Assembly (NCBI GenBank): GCA_963676905.2
Contig: CAXXVE010000001.1
Location: 3,596,001 to 3,660,000 of the forward strand
Direction: 5' to 3'
Origin: Oceanispirochaeta sp963676905
GTDB lineage: Bacteria > Spirochaetota > Spirochaetia > DSM-2461
DNA: 64,000 nt
In this document: positions 7,014 to 15,650 of the stretch, one piece after another
How positions within the stretch are numbered: the stretch's first letter is position 1
Layout of the letters: the number at the start of each line of letters is the position of its first letter
Program-made: the position numbers and the translations under genes
Notes under the pieces: generated by a model
Database searches by the model: none
The model's input: the letters and a program-made list of their open reading frames with translations, nothing else
What the model was told of the DNA's origin: nothing

Positions 7014-7868
7014 ATGATAATTAATCATAACATGAGCGCCATCAATGCAAACAGGCAGCTCGGGATTTCTCAGACAGCTACTGATAGCAACATGGCTAAA
7101 CTTTCATCTGGTCTGAGGATCAATAAAGCGGCGGATGATGCGTCAGGATTGGCGGTATCTGAAAAAATGCGTAGTCAGATCAGAGGTCTGAACCAGGCAG
7201 AGAGGAATATCCAGAATGGTGTTTCTTTCATTCAGACAACCGAAGGATTCCTGCAGGAAACTCAGGATATTCTGCATCGTGTAAGAGAGTTGAGCGTACA
7301 GGCTTCCAACGGAATTTATTCCTCGGAAGACAGAATGCAGATTCAGGTCGAAGTCAGCCAGCTGGTTGATGAGGTCAATAGAATTGCTTCACACGCACAG
7401 TTCAACGGCATGAACATTCTGACAGGCCGGTTCGCGGACGGTTCTGCGACAGGCGACATTATGCAGCTGCAGGTCGGTGCCAATATGGATCAGAAAGAAT
7501 CTATCTTTATTGGAACAATGACTGCTGAGGCTCTTGGCCTTGCGAATGAGCAGGGTGGTGGCGGAATTGTTACCCTTTCTTCTGTGGAAGAAGCAAACCG
7601 GACCATCGGTATCGTGGATGAAGCTCTGAAAACTGTTAACAAACAGAGAGCCGATCTTGGTGCTTACCAGAACAGATTTGAAATGGCTGCCAAAGGTATT
7701 GCCATTGCATCAGAAAACATGCAGGCAGCTGAATCCAGAATCCGTGATGTGGACATGGCCAGTGAGGTCGTGGAATACACCAAGAACCAGATACTGAACC
7801 AGTCAGGTGCTTCCATGCTGGCGCAGGCTAATGTACGGACACAGTCAGTACTGCAGCTTCTGGGCTAA
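7014..7868 (+). CDS. flaB: Flagellin FlaB (copy 2)
   Basis: Second core flagellin, 284 residues from the ATG at 7014 (MIINHNMSAINANRQ) behind AAGGAGG (7003-7009). The longer in-frame ORF beginning at 6987 starts inside the CsrA hairpin and is rejected. It is closely similar to copy 1 in the N- and C-terminal helices (SSGLRINKAADDASGLAVSEKM; YTKNQILNQSGASMLAQANVR) and differs in the short middle region (DGSATGDIMQLQVGANMD). Several FlaB isoforms per filament are usual in spirochaetes. It ends in a rho-independent terminator before flaG. Confidence 0.95.
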   Translation: MIINHNMSAINANRQLGISQTATDSNMAKLSSGLRINKAADDASGLAVSEKMRSQIRGLNQAERNIQNGVSFIQTTEGFLQETQDILHRVRELSVQASNGIYSSEDRMQIQVEVSQLVDEVNRIASHAQFNGMNILTGRFADGSATGDIMQLQVGANMDQKESIFIGTMTAEALGLANEQGGGGIVTLSSVEEANRTIGIVDEALKTVNKQRADLGAYQNRFEMAAKGIAIASENMQAAESRIRDVDMASEVVEYTKNQILNQSGASMLAQANVRTQSVLQLLG

Positions 7869-7932
7869 GACTGGGTAAAGTTAACTAAACCGAAAAGAGA
7901 TTTCTGGACGTTATCTTTTTTTGACAGTAGAT

Positions 7933-7971
7933 GAGGGGAGGTTCGCGCCCTTCCCTTCTTCTATTTTTTTT
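7933..7971 (+). terminator. Rho-independent terminator after flaB2
   Basis: GAGGGGAGG (7933-7941) pairs with CTTCCCTTC (7950-7958) over 9 bp including two G-U pairs, loop TTCGCGCC, followed by a nine-T tract (7963-7971). It separates flaB2 from flaG-fliD. Confidence 0.7.
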
Positions 7972-7988
7972 CCAACAGGGAGGTCTGA

Positions 7989-8324
7989 ATGGACATTGGT
8001 AAAGTCGCCAGTTCCCCTCCGGTGCAGATAAGCAACAGCCGGCGGGAAGCGGTTGTTAAACAACAGCAGCAGGAAGAGCAGAAGATAAAGCAAAACCTTA
8101 GAAATGCCGCTCCGGATCTGGTAGAAACACGATCTATTTTAAATGAAATAACAAGAAATACTCGCTTCAGCTATTCCATCAATGAAAAGATTGACTCATT
8201 TGTAGTCAAAATCATTGACAGGGATACCGATACAGTAGTAAAGGAAATTCCCTCAAAGGAATTACAGAAACTACATGAAAACTTGCGAGACGCCATCGGC
8301 ATCTTTATTGACCGGATGGTATAA
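7989..8324 (+). CDS. flaG: FlaG family flagellar protein
   Basis: 111 residues. The C-terminal 60 residues carry the FlaG signature: a beta strand pair (FVVKIIDRDTDTVVKEIP) followed by a helix (SKELQKLHENLRDAIGIFIDRMV). The N-terminal 45 residues are Gln-rich and likely flexible. FlaG proteins accompany flagellin and FliD and influence filament length, by an unsettled mechanism. GGGAGG precedes the ATG. fliD starts 18 nt downstream in what is clearly one operon. Confidence 0.85.
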   Translation: MDIGKVASSPPVQISNSRREAVVKQQQQEEQKIKQNLRNAAPDLVETRSILNEITRNTRFSYSINEKIDSFVVKIIDRDTDTVVKEIPSKELQKLHENLRDAIGIFIDRMV

Positions 8325-8342
8325 AATTATTCAGGGGATCTT

Positions 8343-10355
8343 ATGGCTGACATAAGTATCCCCGGTCTTAACAGCAAATACAATACACAGGAGCTCGTAC
8401 AGGGACTCGTCGAGGTTGAGAAGGTAAAGCTCACCAGGATGGAGGACTCTGTTACCGAGTACGAAGACCAGAAGAAGATCTGGCAGTCTCTCAACAGAAA
8501 GATAAGCAGTCTCAGAACCTCTGCCCGTACCCTCTTCGGATTTGAGAACCCCTTCAACAACAAGATGGTGGAATCTTCAAACGAGAGGATCTTGACGGCC
8601 ACAGCCACCAGGGAAGCTACAGAGCAGGAAATGAGCTTCACTGTTATCAAGACAGCAACATCAGATAAGTTTATATCCCCCTCCATGCCCTCGGGTCAGC
8701 GAGTCCCCCCGGGTGACTACCGTTTCGAGGTGGGTGGACAGGAATTCAATCTCCGCTACCGTGGAGGAAAGCTCAGCGACTTCGCAAACCGCCTTCAGGA
8801 AAAGTCAAACGGCCTTCTCAAGCTGACGGTTGTTAAAGATACATCAAGTACCGAAGTCATTATGTTCGAGTCAACCAAAACAGGTGAAGACAACCGCCTT
8901 GTCTTCAAAGGCGACTCACTGAGCTGGGCCCTGGACAACAGCATACTCCAGCCTTCCCCCTCCAATAATTCTCAAATCAATCTGGCCTCTGGAAGTTCCA
9001 GTACCGGCGGATCGACCTCCGCGGGAAGCACAACCGATATCAATGAAGCGTTTCTTGCAACGGAAACAAGTAAAATAATCAACCTCCCCTCCCCCATACT
9101 GGTTGATGACGGAATGTTTCTTGAATACACGGTGAGTGTAAAAGCACTGGACCCCAACTCACTTGTTCCACAGCCGCCGCCTGTACCCGGACTGCCTGAA
9201 ACAGCCTCTGCCGTCTATGAGGGAGTCGAGGTAAAGAGTTTTGAAAGCAAGGCTGAGACCCCCGAATGGGACTCCCCCAAAGCTCCAGAACCTGTAAATG
9301 ACAATGCCGCAGGATATATGACCACAGCCCTCGGCCGGGTTAACCTGCCGGATCTACCCGATGCGGGAGTCACCACAGTCAAACTGCCCCTTACCGCAGA
9401 CCAGGGTGAGATTAACTCTCTGACCCTGACAAACAACAACAACCTCAAAGAGGTAACAGTGAGCAATATGCGGGTCATTGATCCGAGAAACACCGACGGC
9501 TATGTGGCTGTCAACTCACTGAGCACCGCAGGCAACGCCATACTAGACTTCAACGGCATACAGGTGGAACGGGACAGAAATGACATTGACGACCTGATTC
9601 CGGCGGTAACTTTGAATCTGAACCGAGCCAACCCCGACGAGGAAGTTGAGATCTCGATAAAGCCGGATGTGGAGGGAGCAAAGGACGAGATAATCAAATT
9701 TGTGTACAACTATAATCAGACTATGACACAAATACTAATACTCTCATCAGATAATACCGATATAATAAACGAGATAGAGTACTTTACTGACGATGAGAGG
9801 GACAGGGCTTTTGAAGAGCTGGGCACATTCAGGGGAGATATTACCCTGATGCAGCTTAAAAACAGGCTTCAGAGAATTACAAGCTCCCCCTACACAACGA
9901 GCCTGGAGCGGGAGCTGTCCATGATGAGCCAGATTGGTATTTCAACCAATGCCGGTTCCGGCGGAGGTTCTGTCAATGCCAGTAAACTCAGAGGGTACCT
10001 TGAGATTAATGAAGAGATGCTGGACAATGCCCTTCAGACAAAGAGTTCAAATATAAAGGAGCTCTTTGGAATGGATACCGATGGTGATCTGGTTGTGGAT
10101 ACAGGCGTAGGTTATGAACTTGACGCATTCCTCAATCCATATATTCAAACCGGAGGCATCTTTACAAGCAAGATAGGCAATCTTGACACAAGAATTACGG
10201 ATACAAACCGTGAAATTGAAGACTACAAAGAGTATCTGGCTGATTACGAACAGAGCCTGAAGGTCAAATACGGTAATATGGAGGGCACCCTGAACCAGCT
10301 GGAGTCCAACTCCAGTTCCCTTGATACCTTCAATCAGCAGAACAACAACAGATAA
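8343..10355 (+). CDS. fliD: Flagellar filament cap protein FliD
   Basis: 670 residues. The FliD N-domain (ISIPGLNSKYNTQELVQGLVEVEKVKLTRMED) and C-domain (about 440-660, ending in a coiled-coil DTRITDTNREIEDYKEYLADYEQSLKVK) are both intact. In between lie a Ser/Gly/Thr linker (about 217-232) and a Pro-rich stretch (VPQPPPVPGLPE, about 277-288), which make it longer than many FliD proteins. FliD caps the growing filament and folds exported flagellin. It follows flaG and precedes the unknown gene at 10367 by 11 nt. No fliS chaperone gene is recognisable nearby. Confidence 0.93.
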   Translation: MADISIPGLNSKYNTQELVQGLVEVEKVKLTRMEDSVTEYEDQKKIWQSLNRKISSLRTSARTLFGFENPFNNKMVESSNERILTATATREATEQEMSFTVIKTATSDKFISPSMPSGQRVPPGDYRFEVGGQEFNLRYRGGKLSDFANRLQEKSNGLLKLTVVKDTSSTEVIMFESTKTGEDNRLVFKGDSLSWALDNSILQPSPSNNSQINLASGSSSTGGSTSAGSTTDINEAFLATETSKIINLPSPILVDDGMFLEYTVSVKALDPNSLVPQPPPVPGLPETASAVYEGVEVKSFESKAETPEWDSPKAPEPVNDNAAGYMTTALGRVNLPDLPDAGVTTVKLPLTADQGEINSLTLTNNNNLKEVTVSNMRVIDPRNTDGYVAVNSLSTAGNAILDFNGIQVERDRNDIDDLIPAVTLNLNRANPDEEVEISIKPDVEGAKDEIIKFVYNYNQTMTQILILSSDNTDIINEIEYFTDDERDRAFEELGTFRGDITLMQLKNRLQRITSSPYTTSLERELSMMSQIGISTNAGSGGGSVNASKLRGYLEINEEMLDNALQTKSSNIKELFGMDTDGDLVVDTGVGYELDAFLNPYIQTGGIFTSKIGNLDTRITDTNREIEDYKEYLADYEQSLKVKYGNMEGTLNQLESNSSSLDTFNQQNNNR

Positions 10356-10366
10356 AAGGAGCTGTT

Positions 10367-11257
10367 TTGAAAATCTACATAAATCAGGATGAAATCGAGT
10401 TTACCCTGGAAAGCGAAAAGAACCTGGGGGAAGTATTTGAATCCGTTGAAAAATGGCTTGCAGCCCGCAGCTATACTGTCAGTGAGGTTTTCCTGGACGA
10501 TGAAGAAATTTCGGTTACAGAACGAAGCTCCTGGGAAAAACTTGATTTTCAAAACAGAGACAGCTTCCGCTTTATAGCCCTGACCCTATCAGAGCTGAAA
10601 GCCCAGAACCTGAGAACCCTTCTCAACTTCTGCCGCATGCTCCAGGTCTCCCTGAAAGAGGGAAATCTTGAACTTATGAAAGAGCTTCTGGCCGAGTACA
10701 CCTATATTGAAGGGAGCTACACAGTTCTTCTTGATGACTACTCCGGAGCCATTAAAAACCATATGGCCTCCGTTCTCAGTGACAACGGATTTATACCTGA
10801 AGCCGACAGAAGCGAAGAAAACGTCAAGGCAGTACTTGAGGCATTTATCATGCTTGAAGCCGTAATACAGGGCCGCCTTGATGAAATAGTACAGCCTGTC
10901 AAATCGGGTGTAGAGTGTTATGAAGCCATTGTGGGCCTGATGCCCCAGATGGAAAATGTCTCACTGATGCTTCAAACAGGCAAAGACAGAGAAGCCATGG
11001 ACGTTATTATCCGTTTTACAGAGCTTTTCCAGAAGCTACTGCGGGTATTTACCTTTCTTCCTGAAGAGACAAAAGAGAATCATCATGATGGGCTCAAAGA
11101 GTATATAAAGGATATGTCCGGGGTTCTGAAAGAGCTTACAGAAGCCTTCAGTTCAGAAGACTCTGTTCTTATGGGCGATCTTATGGAGTATGAGATCCTT
11201 CCCAGAATGAAATCCTTCCCCCGCTTCTTTGAATCCATCGGCAACCGGGGAGACTGA
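10367..11257 (+). CDS. Unknown protein of the fliD operon
   Basis: 296 residues, soluble, mostly helical. It starts with TTG at 10367 behind AAAAGGAG (5 nt spacing). The first 75 residues have a beta-rich small-domain pattern (MKIYINQDEIEFTLESE...VFLDDEEISVTERSSW) resembling a ubiquitin-like or anti-sigma-type fold. The remainder is long helices (for example VLEAFIMLEAVIQGRLDEIVQPVKSGVECYEAIVGL). I do not recognise the family. Translational spacing (11 nt from fliD, 2 nt to the PilZ gene) indicates a filament-related function, possibly a chaperone in the position where fliS often sits; this is inference. Confidence 0.65.
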   Translation: MKIYINQDEIEFTLESEKNLGEVFESVEKWLAARSYTVSEVFLDDEEISVTERSSWEKLDFQNRDSFRFIALTLSELKAQNLRTLLNFCRMLQVSLKEGNLELMKELLAEYTYIEGSYTVLLDDYSGAIKNHMASVLSDNGFIPEADRSEENVKAVLEAFIMLEAVIQGRLDEIVQPVKSGVECYEAIVGLMPQMENVSLMLQTGKDREAMDVIIRFTELFQKLLRVFTFLPEETKENHHDGLKEYIKDMSGVLKELTEAFSSEDSVLMGDLMEYEILPRMKSFPRFFESIGNRGD

Positions 11258-11259
11258 AA

Positions 11260-12351
11260 ATGCTGACAGCCTTACTGCAGACAACATCAAGATTCAAGGG
11301 ACAGCTCTTTAAACCTTCTGATCCGAGACAGAACCTGATCTTTCTGGGCATCATGATCGGCAGCTTTCTGCTGCTCGTGGTAGCCAACAGACTCAGCAAC
11401 AGGGACTCAGACAGCAACAAGCGCTACAGCAGAAGAGCCTTCCGCAAGGAAGGCCAGAGGATCGGACTGACAAAGAAGCAGATAGCCCTGCTTGAAAGCT
11501 TCATCAAGATCTATCATGTTACAAAGCCCTTTGCCCTCTTAAGCAATACAAGAACCCTCAACAACACTCTGGGACAGGCCCTGAGGGATATAGCCCATAT
11601 GGAGGCGCCCCCTGCAGTAATTGAAGAACGCAAGCTTAATATTTACAGGATAAAGCAGCGCATTGAGCGTGTTTTTGCCGAGACAAACCAGATTTCAGAT
11701 ACAAAAAAACTGAAGCTGAGCCAGAATGTCACTTTCAAAATGGAGAATGGAAACCGTTACGCCTCTGTTATTACTGCGAATCTCAAGGAGTTCTACTGCG
11801 CGAGAGTGCCTGTCAGCAGCAAAGGCAGCCAGGTTAAGTGGCCCAAGGGTACCAGAGTCACAATTATGATATGGGGAGATGACGGCGAGGAGTATACATT
11901 CAACTCCAAAGTACTCGGTTACAACTCGGTCAAAGGCATTACCTCGGTGTTCCTGCAGCACTCCAACAAGATCACAAGGGCCTATCAGAGAAAGTTCAGA
12001 AGAAAGAATATCAAACGCCCCTGCTACTTCTTCCCCATCAAGATCCAGATAACGGGTACCGGTAAACGGGAAAGAAAAGAACCTGTTGTCATGAAAAGCA
12101 GCGGAAAAATGGGTACTCTGATTGATCTGTCTGCCGGTGGATGCTCTCTGCAGACCACAGCCCCCCTCAACAAGGGGGAGCTCATAAAGCTCAACTTTGA
12201 ACCTATAAAGGGAAGCCCCGTAGTCACCTATGGAAAGATTGTCGACTGCAGGTCTCACGGCCGTGTTTATACATCCATGCACGTAATGTTCACCAGAGCC
12301 TCCAGCAAAAACCTGAACAGAATAAATGAATATGTATATGATTTTGAATAA
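11260..12351 (+). CDS. Membrane-anchored PilZ-domain protein
   Basis: 363 residues. One transmembrane helix near residues 24-42 (LIFLGIMIGSFLLLVVANRL) is followed by a basic region, a helical segment, then a YcgR-type barrel and a C-terminal PilZ domain. Both c-di-GMP motif halves are visible: the RxxxR region in QRKFRRKNIKRPC and DLSAGG (D-x-S-x-x-G) about 45 residues later. It is therefore a good c-di-GMP receptor candidate at the inner membrane, where it could act on the motor or export apparatus. It is the last gene of the flaG-fliD operon. Confidence 0.82.
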   Translation: MLTALLQTTSRFKGQLFKPSDPRQNLIFLGIMIGSFLLLVVANRLSNRDSDSNKRYSRRAFRKEGQRIGLTKKQIALLESFIKIYHVTKPFALLSNTRTLNNTLGQALRDIAHMEAPPAVIEERKLNIYRIKQRIERVFAETNQISDTKKLKLSQNVTFKMENGNRYASVITANLKEFYCARVPVSSKGSQVKWPKGTRVTIMIWGDDGEEYTFNSKVLGYNSVKGITSVFLQHSNKITRAYQRKFRRKNIKRPCYFFPIKIQITGTGKRERKEPVVMKSSGKMGTLIDLSAGGCSLQTTAPLNKGELIKLNFEPIKGSPVVTYGKIVDCRSHGRVYTSMHVMFTRASSKNLNRINEYVYDFE

Positions 12352-12409
12352 GGTTCTGTTTTGAATAAGAAAAAAACATTATAATAAAAAACAGGCGGAT
12401 ACAATCTGA

Positions 12410-12673
12410 ATGAAATTTCTGGGTATGGACGAATTTTCCAAAAAAGACACTCTTATATACTACCGGCATGAGTATTCCGGAAAAGCTAGTTTCGCTCTTA
12501 TAGGCGACAAACGTGCTTCCGTCCGGTTTTCTTCTACCGTTGAGATACAACCTACCGGAGAGCGGCAGGTGATTGTTGAACTTCTTGACAAGATTGATTA
12601 CCCTGTCCTTCCCATTATCAAATCCCTGAAGGATGAGATATTGAATATTGAGAAGGAAGGCCTGCCCGTTTGA
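12410..12673 (+). CDS. Small conserved-looking protein, unknown
   Basis: 87 residues, soluble, mixed alpha/beta (ASVRFSSTVEIQPTGERQVIVELLD, then a helix YPVLPIIKSLKDEILNIEKEG). Its stop overlaps the TTG start of tsaE (TTGA), so it is translated in series with tsaE-tsaB. A TATAAT box at 12380-12385 suggests a promoter, but a convincing -35 and a good Shine-Dalgarno are lacking. Function unknown. Confidence 0.55.
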   Translation: MKFLGMDEFSKKDTLIYYRHEYSGKASFALIGDKRASVRFSSTVEIQPTGERQVIVELLDKIDYPVLPIIKSLKDEILNIEKEGLPV

Positions 12674-13092
12674 CAGAGTTACTCAGCAAGAGTCCTGAAG
12701 ACACCAGAGAGTTCGGATTCAGGATTGGAAAAGTTCTTAAGCCCGGAGATATTGTTGCCCTTAACGGTGACCTTGGTGCCGGAAAAACAACAATTACCAA
12801 GGGAATAGCAAAAGCCCTGGGTATTGAAGAAGAGATCACAAGCCCCACTTATACAATTGTTTCAGAGTATGAAGCACCACTCCCCCTTTACCATATGGAT
12901 ATGTATCGGATTGACGGAATCGAGGAATTTGAACTTCTTGGTGTGGATGAGCTACTTTTCGGACAGGGAGTCTCCCTGATAGAATGGAGCGAGCGGATCG
13001 CTGAATATCTTCCTGAAGACGGAAAAAGCATCAGCATTACAATTAACAGCGACGGCAGCCGCACTATTATCCTTGAAGGTATTGAAGTATGA
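12670..13092 (+). CDS. tsaE: tRNA t6A biosynthesis ATPase TsaE
   Basis: 140 residues with a Walker A motif GDLGAGKTT at about residue 33 and the TsaE strand-helix pattern SPTYTIVSEYEAPLPLYHMDMYRI. TsaE is the ATPase of the TsaBDE complex that makes N6-threonylcarbamoyladenosine at A37 of ANN-decoding tRNAs. The start is TTG overlapping the previous stop (TTGA), and its own stop overlaps tsaB (ATGA), so all three genes are translationally coupled. Confidence 0.93.
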   Translation: MTELLSKSPEDTREFGFRIGKVLKPGDIVALNGDLGAGKTTITKGIAKALGIEEEITSPTYTIVSEYEAPLPLYHMDMYRIDGIEEFELLGVDELLFGQGVSLIEWSERIAEYLPEDGKSISITINSDGSRTIILEGIEV

Positions 13093-13751
13093 AAAATATT
13101 CTGGCCGTTGATACGGCCTCTTCTATAATGAGTCTCTGTGTCAAAAAGGATACCTCCTATTTTGAACTCAATATAGATGACGGCCTCAAGCACTCAGAGA
13201 GCCTTATGAACAGCATAATAAGCCTCCTCGACACCGCCGGGCTGAATAAGAAAGATCTGGACCTGCTTGTATGCAGTGAGGGACCCGGTTCATTTACGGG
13301 CCTCAGAATAGGGATGTCGACAGTGAAGGGGCTGGCATTCGGTCTTGATATCCCCTATACCGCCGTTGTAACGACTGATTACCTTGCCTTTGGCCATGAC
13401 TCCTTTGAAGGAGTTGTTGTTCCCCTTATGGATGCCAGAAAAAAACGTTTTTACTGCGGATTCTACAGTTCAGGCAAACGTCTTGAAGGCCCGCTGGATC
13501 TCAGTATCGACGACATTCTCAAAAAAACTTCAAAGAGCAGCAGGGTACTCTTTACGGGTCCAGACTGCACCATGATTGACTCCGGCCTGAGAGAGGGTCT
13601 TTTTTTTGACGGCAACAACCGTTCCGGAAGGGGAAGAGCTCTTCTTGAACTGGGTCTCCAGCGCTTTGAAAAAGAGGGAAAACTTGCATCCGATTACGGA
13701 CCCCTTTATATTAGAAAGAGTGAAGCGGAGATTGCCCTGTATGGAGAGTAG
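13089..13751 (+). CDS. tsaB: tRNA t6A biosynthesis protein TsaB
   Basis: 220 residues, ASKHA-fold pseudo-enzyme. The diagnostic N-terminus ILAVDTASSIMSLCV and the EGPGSFTGLRIGMSTVKGLA motif are present. TsaB scaffolds TsaD and TsaE in t6A synthesis. tsaD is not in the window. It overlaps tsaE by 4 nt and is followed after 2 nt by the HD-GYP gene, an unusual neighbour that is probably just read through from the same transcript. Confidence 0.93.
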   Translation: MKNILAVDTASSIMSLCVKKDTSYFELNIDDGLKHSESLMNSIISLLDTAGLNKKDLDLLVCSEGPGSFTGLRIGMSTVKGLAFGLDIPYTAVVTTDYLAFGHDSFEGVVVPLMDARKKRFYCGFYSSGKRLEGPLDLSIDDILKKTSKSSRVLFTGPDCTMIDSGLREGLFFDGNNRSGRGRALLELGLQRFEKEGKLASDYGPLYIRKSEAEIALYGE

Positions 13752-13753
13752 TA

Positions 13754-14935
13754 TTGGCAGGCAGAACAGACTCTGAAGAAATTTACGATTTTAGGGACGA
13801 TCCGCCGGCCAAAGGGATTGATGATCAGGAATTTTCGGTTCTTGAAGTAATTGAAGAAGATGAAGAGATCCAGATCCTCGAGTCCGTTGATGAGCCGGAT
13901 GTTTATACCTGGGCCCTTTTTTCAAACCTCAGTGATGATGATCGCTGCCGCAGTGTTGAAGACAATGAAAACCTTGCTATTCATATGCAGAAAGTTGCGA
14001 ACAGCAGCATTCCCACATGTTTTCTTGATCTTGATCTGCAGATTATAGGTTTTAACGCCATTTTTGAAACCAGGATGAAATTCATTACCGACCTGCCCCA
14101 CAGGCATATTCCCGAGCTATTCAGATGTGACAAAGAGGAACGCCTTGGAGAAATGCTCAAAAGATCACTGGAGGATGAAGATTCATCATTCACCTGGCAT
14201 GGACGCCTCTTTCCCATTGGCAGAAACGAGCACAGTACCTTCCTGAAAGCGATGATACAGCCCTGCCTCTGCGAAGAGTACAGGACTCCTAAAACCTACA
14301 TACTCCAGCTTGATGTGATCACCAAGGAGTACAATGAACTTCTGCAGAAGACATTTCTCAGCCTTCTTGAAGCTTCGAAACTCAAAGACAACGATACGGG
14401 TGAACACATTGGAAGGGTCAATGAATACTCACAGCTCTTAAGCCGCCACCTTCTCGGCCGTAAGGGCTATGAGGAGATAAGCGAAGAGTTTATTGATGAT
14501 ATAGGCTTTCTCGCCGCCATGCACGACGTAGGCAAGATAGGAACGCCCGACGATATTCTTAACAAGAGCGGCCCCCTGGATGACTGGGAACGTGAAATCA
14601 TGAATGAGCACACCAAGAACGGCGCCTATATACTCAGCACCTACCCCAAGTCCATGGCCCGGGACATTGCCCTCTCCCATCATGAAAAATGGGACGGCAG
14701 CGGCTACCCCTACGGTATATTTGAAGAGATGATTCCCCTATGCGCCAGAATCGTCTGTATAGCCGATGTCTATGATGCACTACGGTCTGAACGCTGCTAC
14801 AAAGAAGCCTTCAGCCATGAAAAGTCTGTGGATATAATGAAAAAAGGCAGGGGAAAACACTTCGACCCTGCCCTTCTGGACCTTTTCCTTGAACTCAATA
14901 AGGAATTTGATTCAATCTTTCTGACCAATAAATAG
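13754..14935 (+). CDS. HD-GYP cyclic-di-GMP phosphodiesterase
   Basis: 393 residues. An acidic N-terminus (1-60) and a PAS-like segment (about 75-190, SSIPTCFLDLDLQIIGFNAIFETRM) precede a complete HD-GYP domain (about 210-390): GEHIGRVNEYS, AAMHDVGKIGTPD (metal-binding HD), NEHTKNGAYIL, and SHHEKWDGSGYPYG (HHE...GYP). The enzyme should linearise c-di-GMP to pGpG and GMP. There is no receiver domain, so the PAS-like part may sense the signal. It starts with TTG at 13754, GGAG 8-9 nt upstream. It is convergent with csrA. Confidence 0.9.
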   Translation: MAGRTDSEEIYDFRDDPPAKGIDDQEFSVLEVIEEDEEIQILESVDEPDVYTWALFSNLSDDDRCRSVEDNENLAIHMQKVANSSIPTCFLDLDLQIIGFNAIFETRMKFITDLPHRHIPELFRCDKEERLGEMLKRSLEDEDSSFTWHGRLFPIGRNEHSTFLKAMIQPCLCEEYRTPKTYILQLDVITKEYNELLQKTFLSLLEASKLKDNDTGEHIGRVNEYSQLLSRHLLGRKGYEEISEEFIDDIGFLAAMHDVGKIGTPDDILNKSGPLDDWEREIMNEHTKNGAYILSTYPKSMARDIALSHHEKWDGSGYPYGIFEEMIPLCARIVCIADVYDALRSERCYKEAFSHEKSVDIMKKGRGKHFDPALLDLFLELNKEFDSIFLTNK

Positions 14936-14965
14936 CTGCTTGCAGAAAAAGCCGCTCTTTAAGGA

Positions 14966-15199
14966 TTACTCTTTCTTTTTAAACAGCCCGTCCAACTTGA
15001 TATTGTCCGGAATACTGCTTGCAGCGGCGGCGCGGTTTTCCTCCTGAATGGCCTTGTAGACCTCCTGGCGGAAAACCTTCACATCACCGGGTGCGTCAAT
15101 GCCGATTTTGACCTGATCACCCTTTATGTCCACAACAGAGATGATAATATTATCACCTATGACGATGCTCTCGTCTTTTTTTCTTGAGAGTATCAGCAT
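14966..15199 (-). CDS. csrA: Carbon storage/flagellin translation regulator CsrA
   Basis: 77 residues, full CsrA: MLILSRKKDESIVIGDNI...VVDIKGDQVKIGIDAPGDVKVFRQEVY. The RNA-contacting residues of strand 1 (L4, R6) and of the VFRQEVY segment are present, with a short extra C-terminal tail (SSIPDNIKLDGLFKKKE). CsrA dimers bind GGA hairpins over Shine-Dalgarno sites and block translation. Matching hairpins precede both flagellin genes here. The start overlaps the fliW stop by 7 nt, so the antagonist pair is co-translated. Confidence 0.96.
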   Translation of the reverse strand: MLILSRKKDESIVIGDNIIISVVDIKGDQVKIGIDAPGDVKVFRQEVYKAIQEENRAAAASSIPDNIKLDGLFKKKE

Positions 15200-15648
15200 G
15201 GGTCTTTCCTTTCGGAGGCCATCTCTTCGGCGATATTATGCCGGGTCATCCAGCGTGAGTCTCCCGATATGCACTGCCGTCCGATACGGGCATGGCGGTT
15301 GATTACAACGGGGCCCTGAAGATTGGCTGTCATATTCTGGTTATCCTCAAGAAATGTGACAATACTGAAAACAAGAGCGGTTTCATCGTTCAGTTCGCTC
15401 AGTTCAAGAACTTCCATGTCTGGCTTCATCAGCCCCGGATCATAATCGCTGCGGAAGATACCCGGATTGATAAGCACAAAAGCAACCTCTACCACATCTA
15501 TTGACTGGAGCCAGTAGAATGGCTGCTGCGACGCATCCAGTAGAGCAAAATCGTGTAGTGTTTCAAAACCGAACAGGCCGTTGGGGAAACGGATGATCTG
15601 CCTTTCATCAATTTCTACTTCGCCATAGGCTTTTGTCGTAATCTGCAT
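15193..15648 (-). CDS. fliW: Flagellar assembly factor FliW
   Basis: 151 residues with the FliW pattern: YGEVEIDERQIIRFPNGLFGFE, FYWLQSIDVVEVAFVLINP, and ENQ-type loop before TANLQGPVVINRHARIGRQ. FliW binds free flagellin or, when flagellin has been exported, CsrA, which it inactivates, so it couples export to flagellin translation. It lies 2 nt after flgL and overlaps csrA. A GAGGT Shine-Dalgarno precedes the ATG at 15648. The order flgL-fliW-csrA equals that of Firmicutes with the known hag circuit. Confidence 0.95.
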   Translation of the reverse strand: MQITTKAYGEVEIDERQIIRFPNGLFGFETLHDFALLDASQQPFYWLQSIDVVEVAFVLINPGIFRSDYDPGLMKPDMEVLELSELNDETALVFSIVTFLEDNQNMTANLQGPVVINRHARIGRQCISGDSRWMTRHNIAEEMASERKDPC

Positions 15649-15650
15649 TT

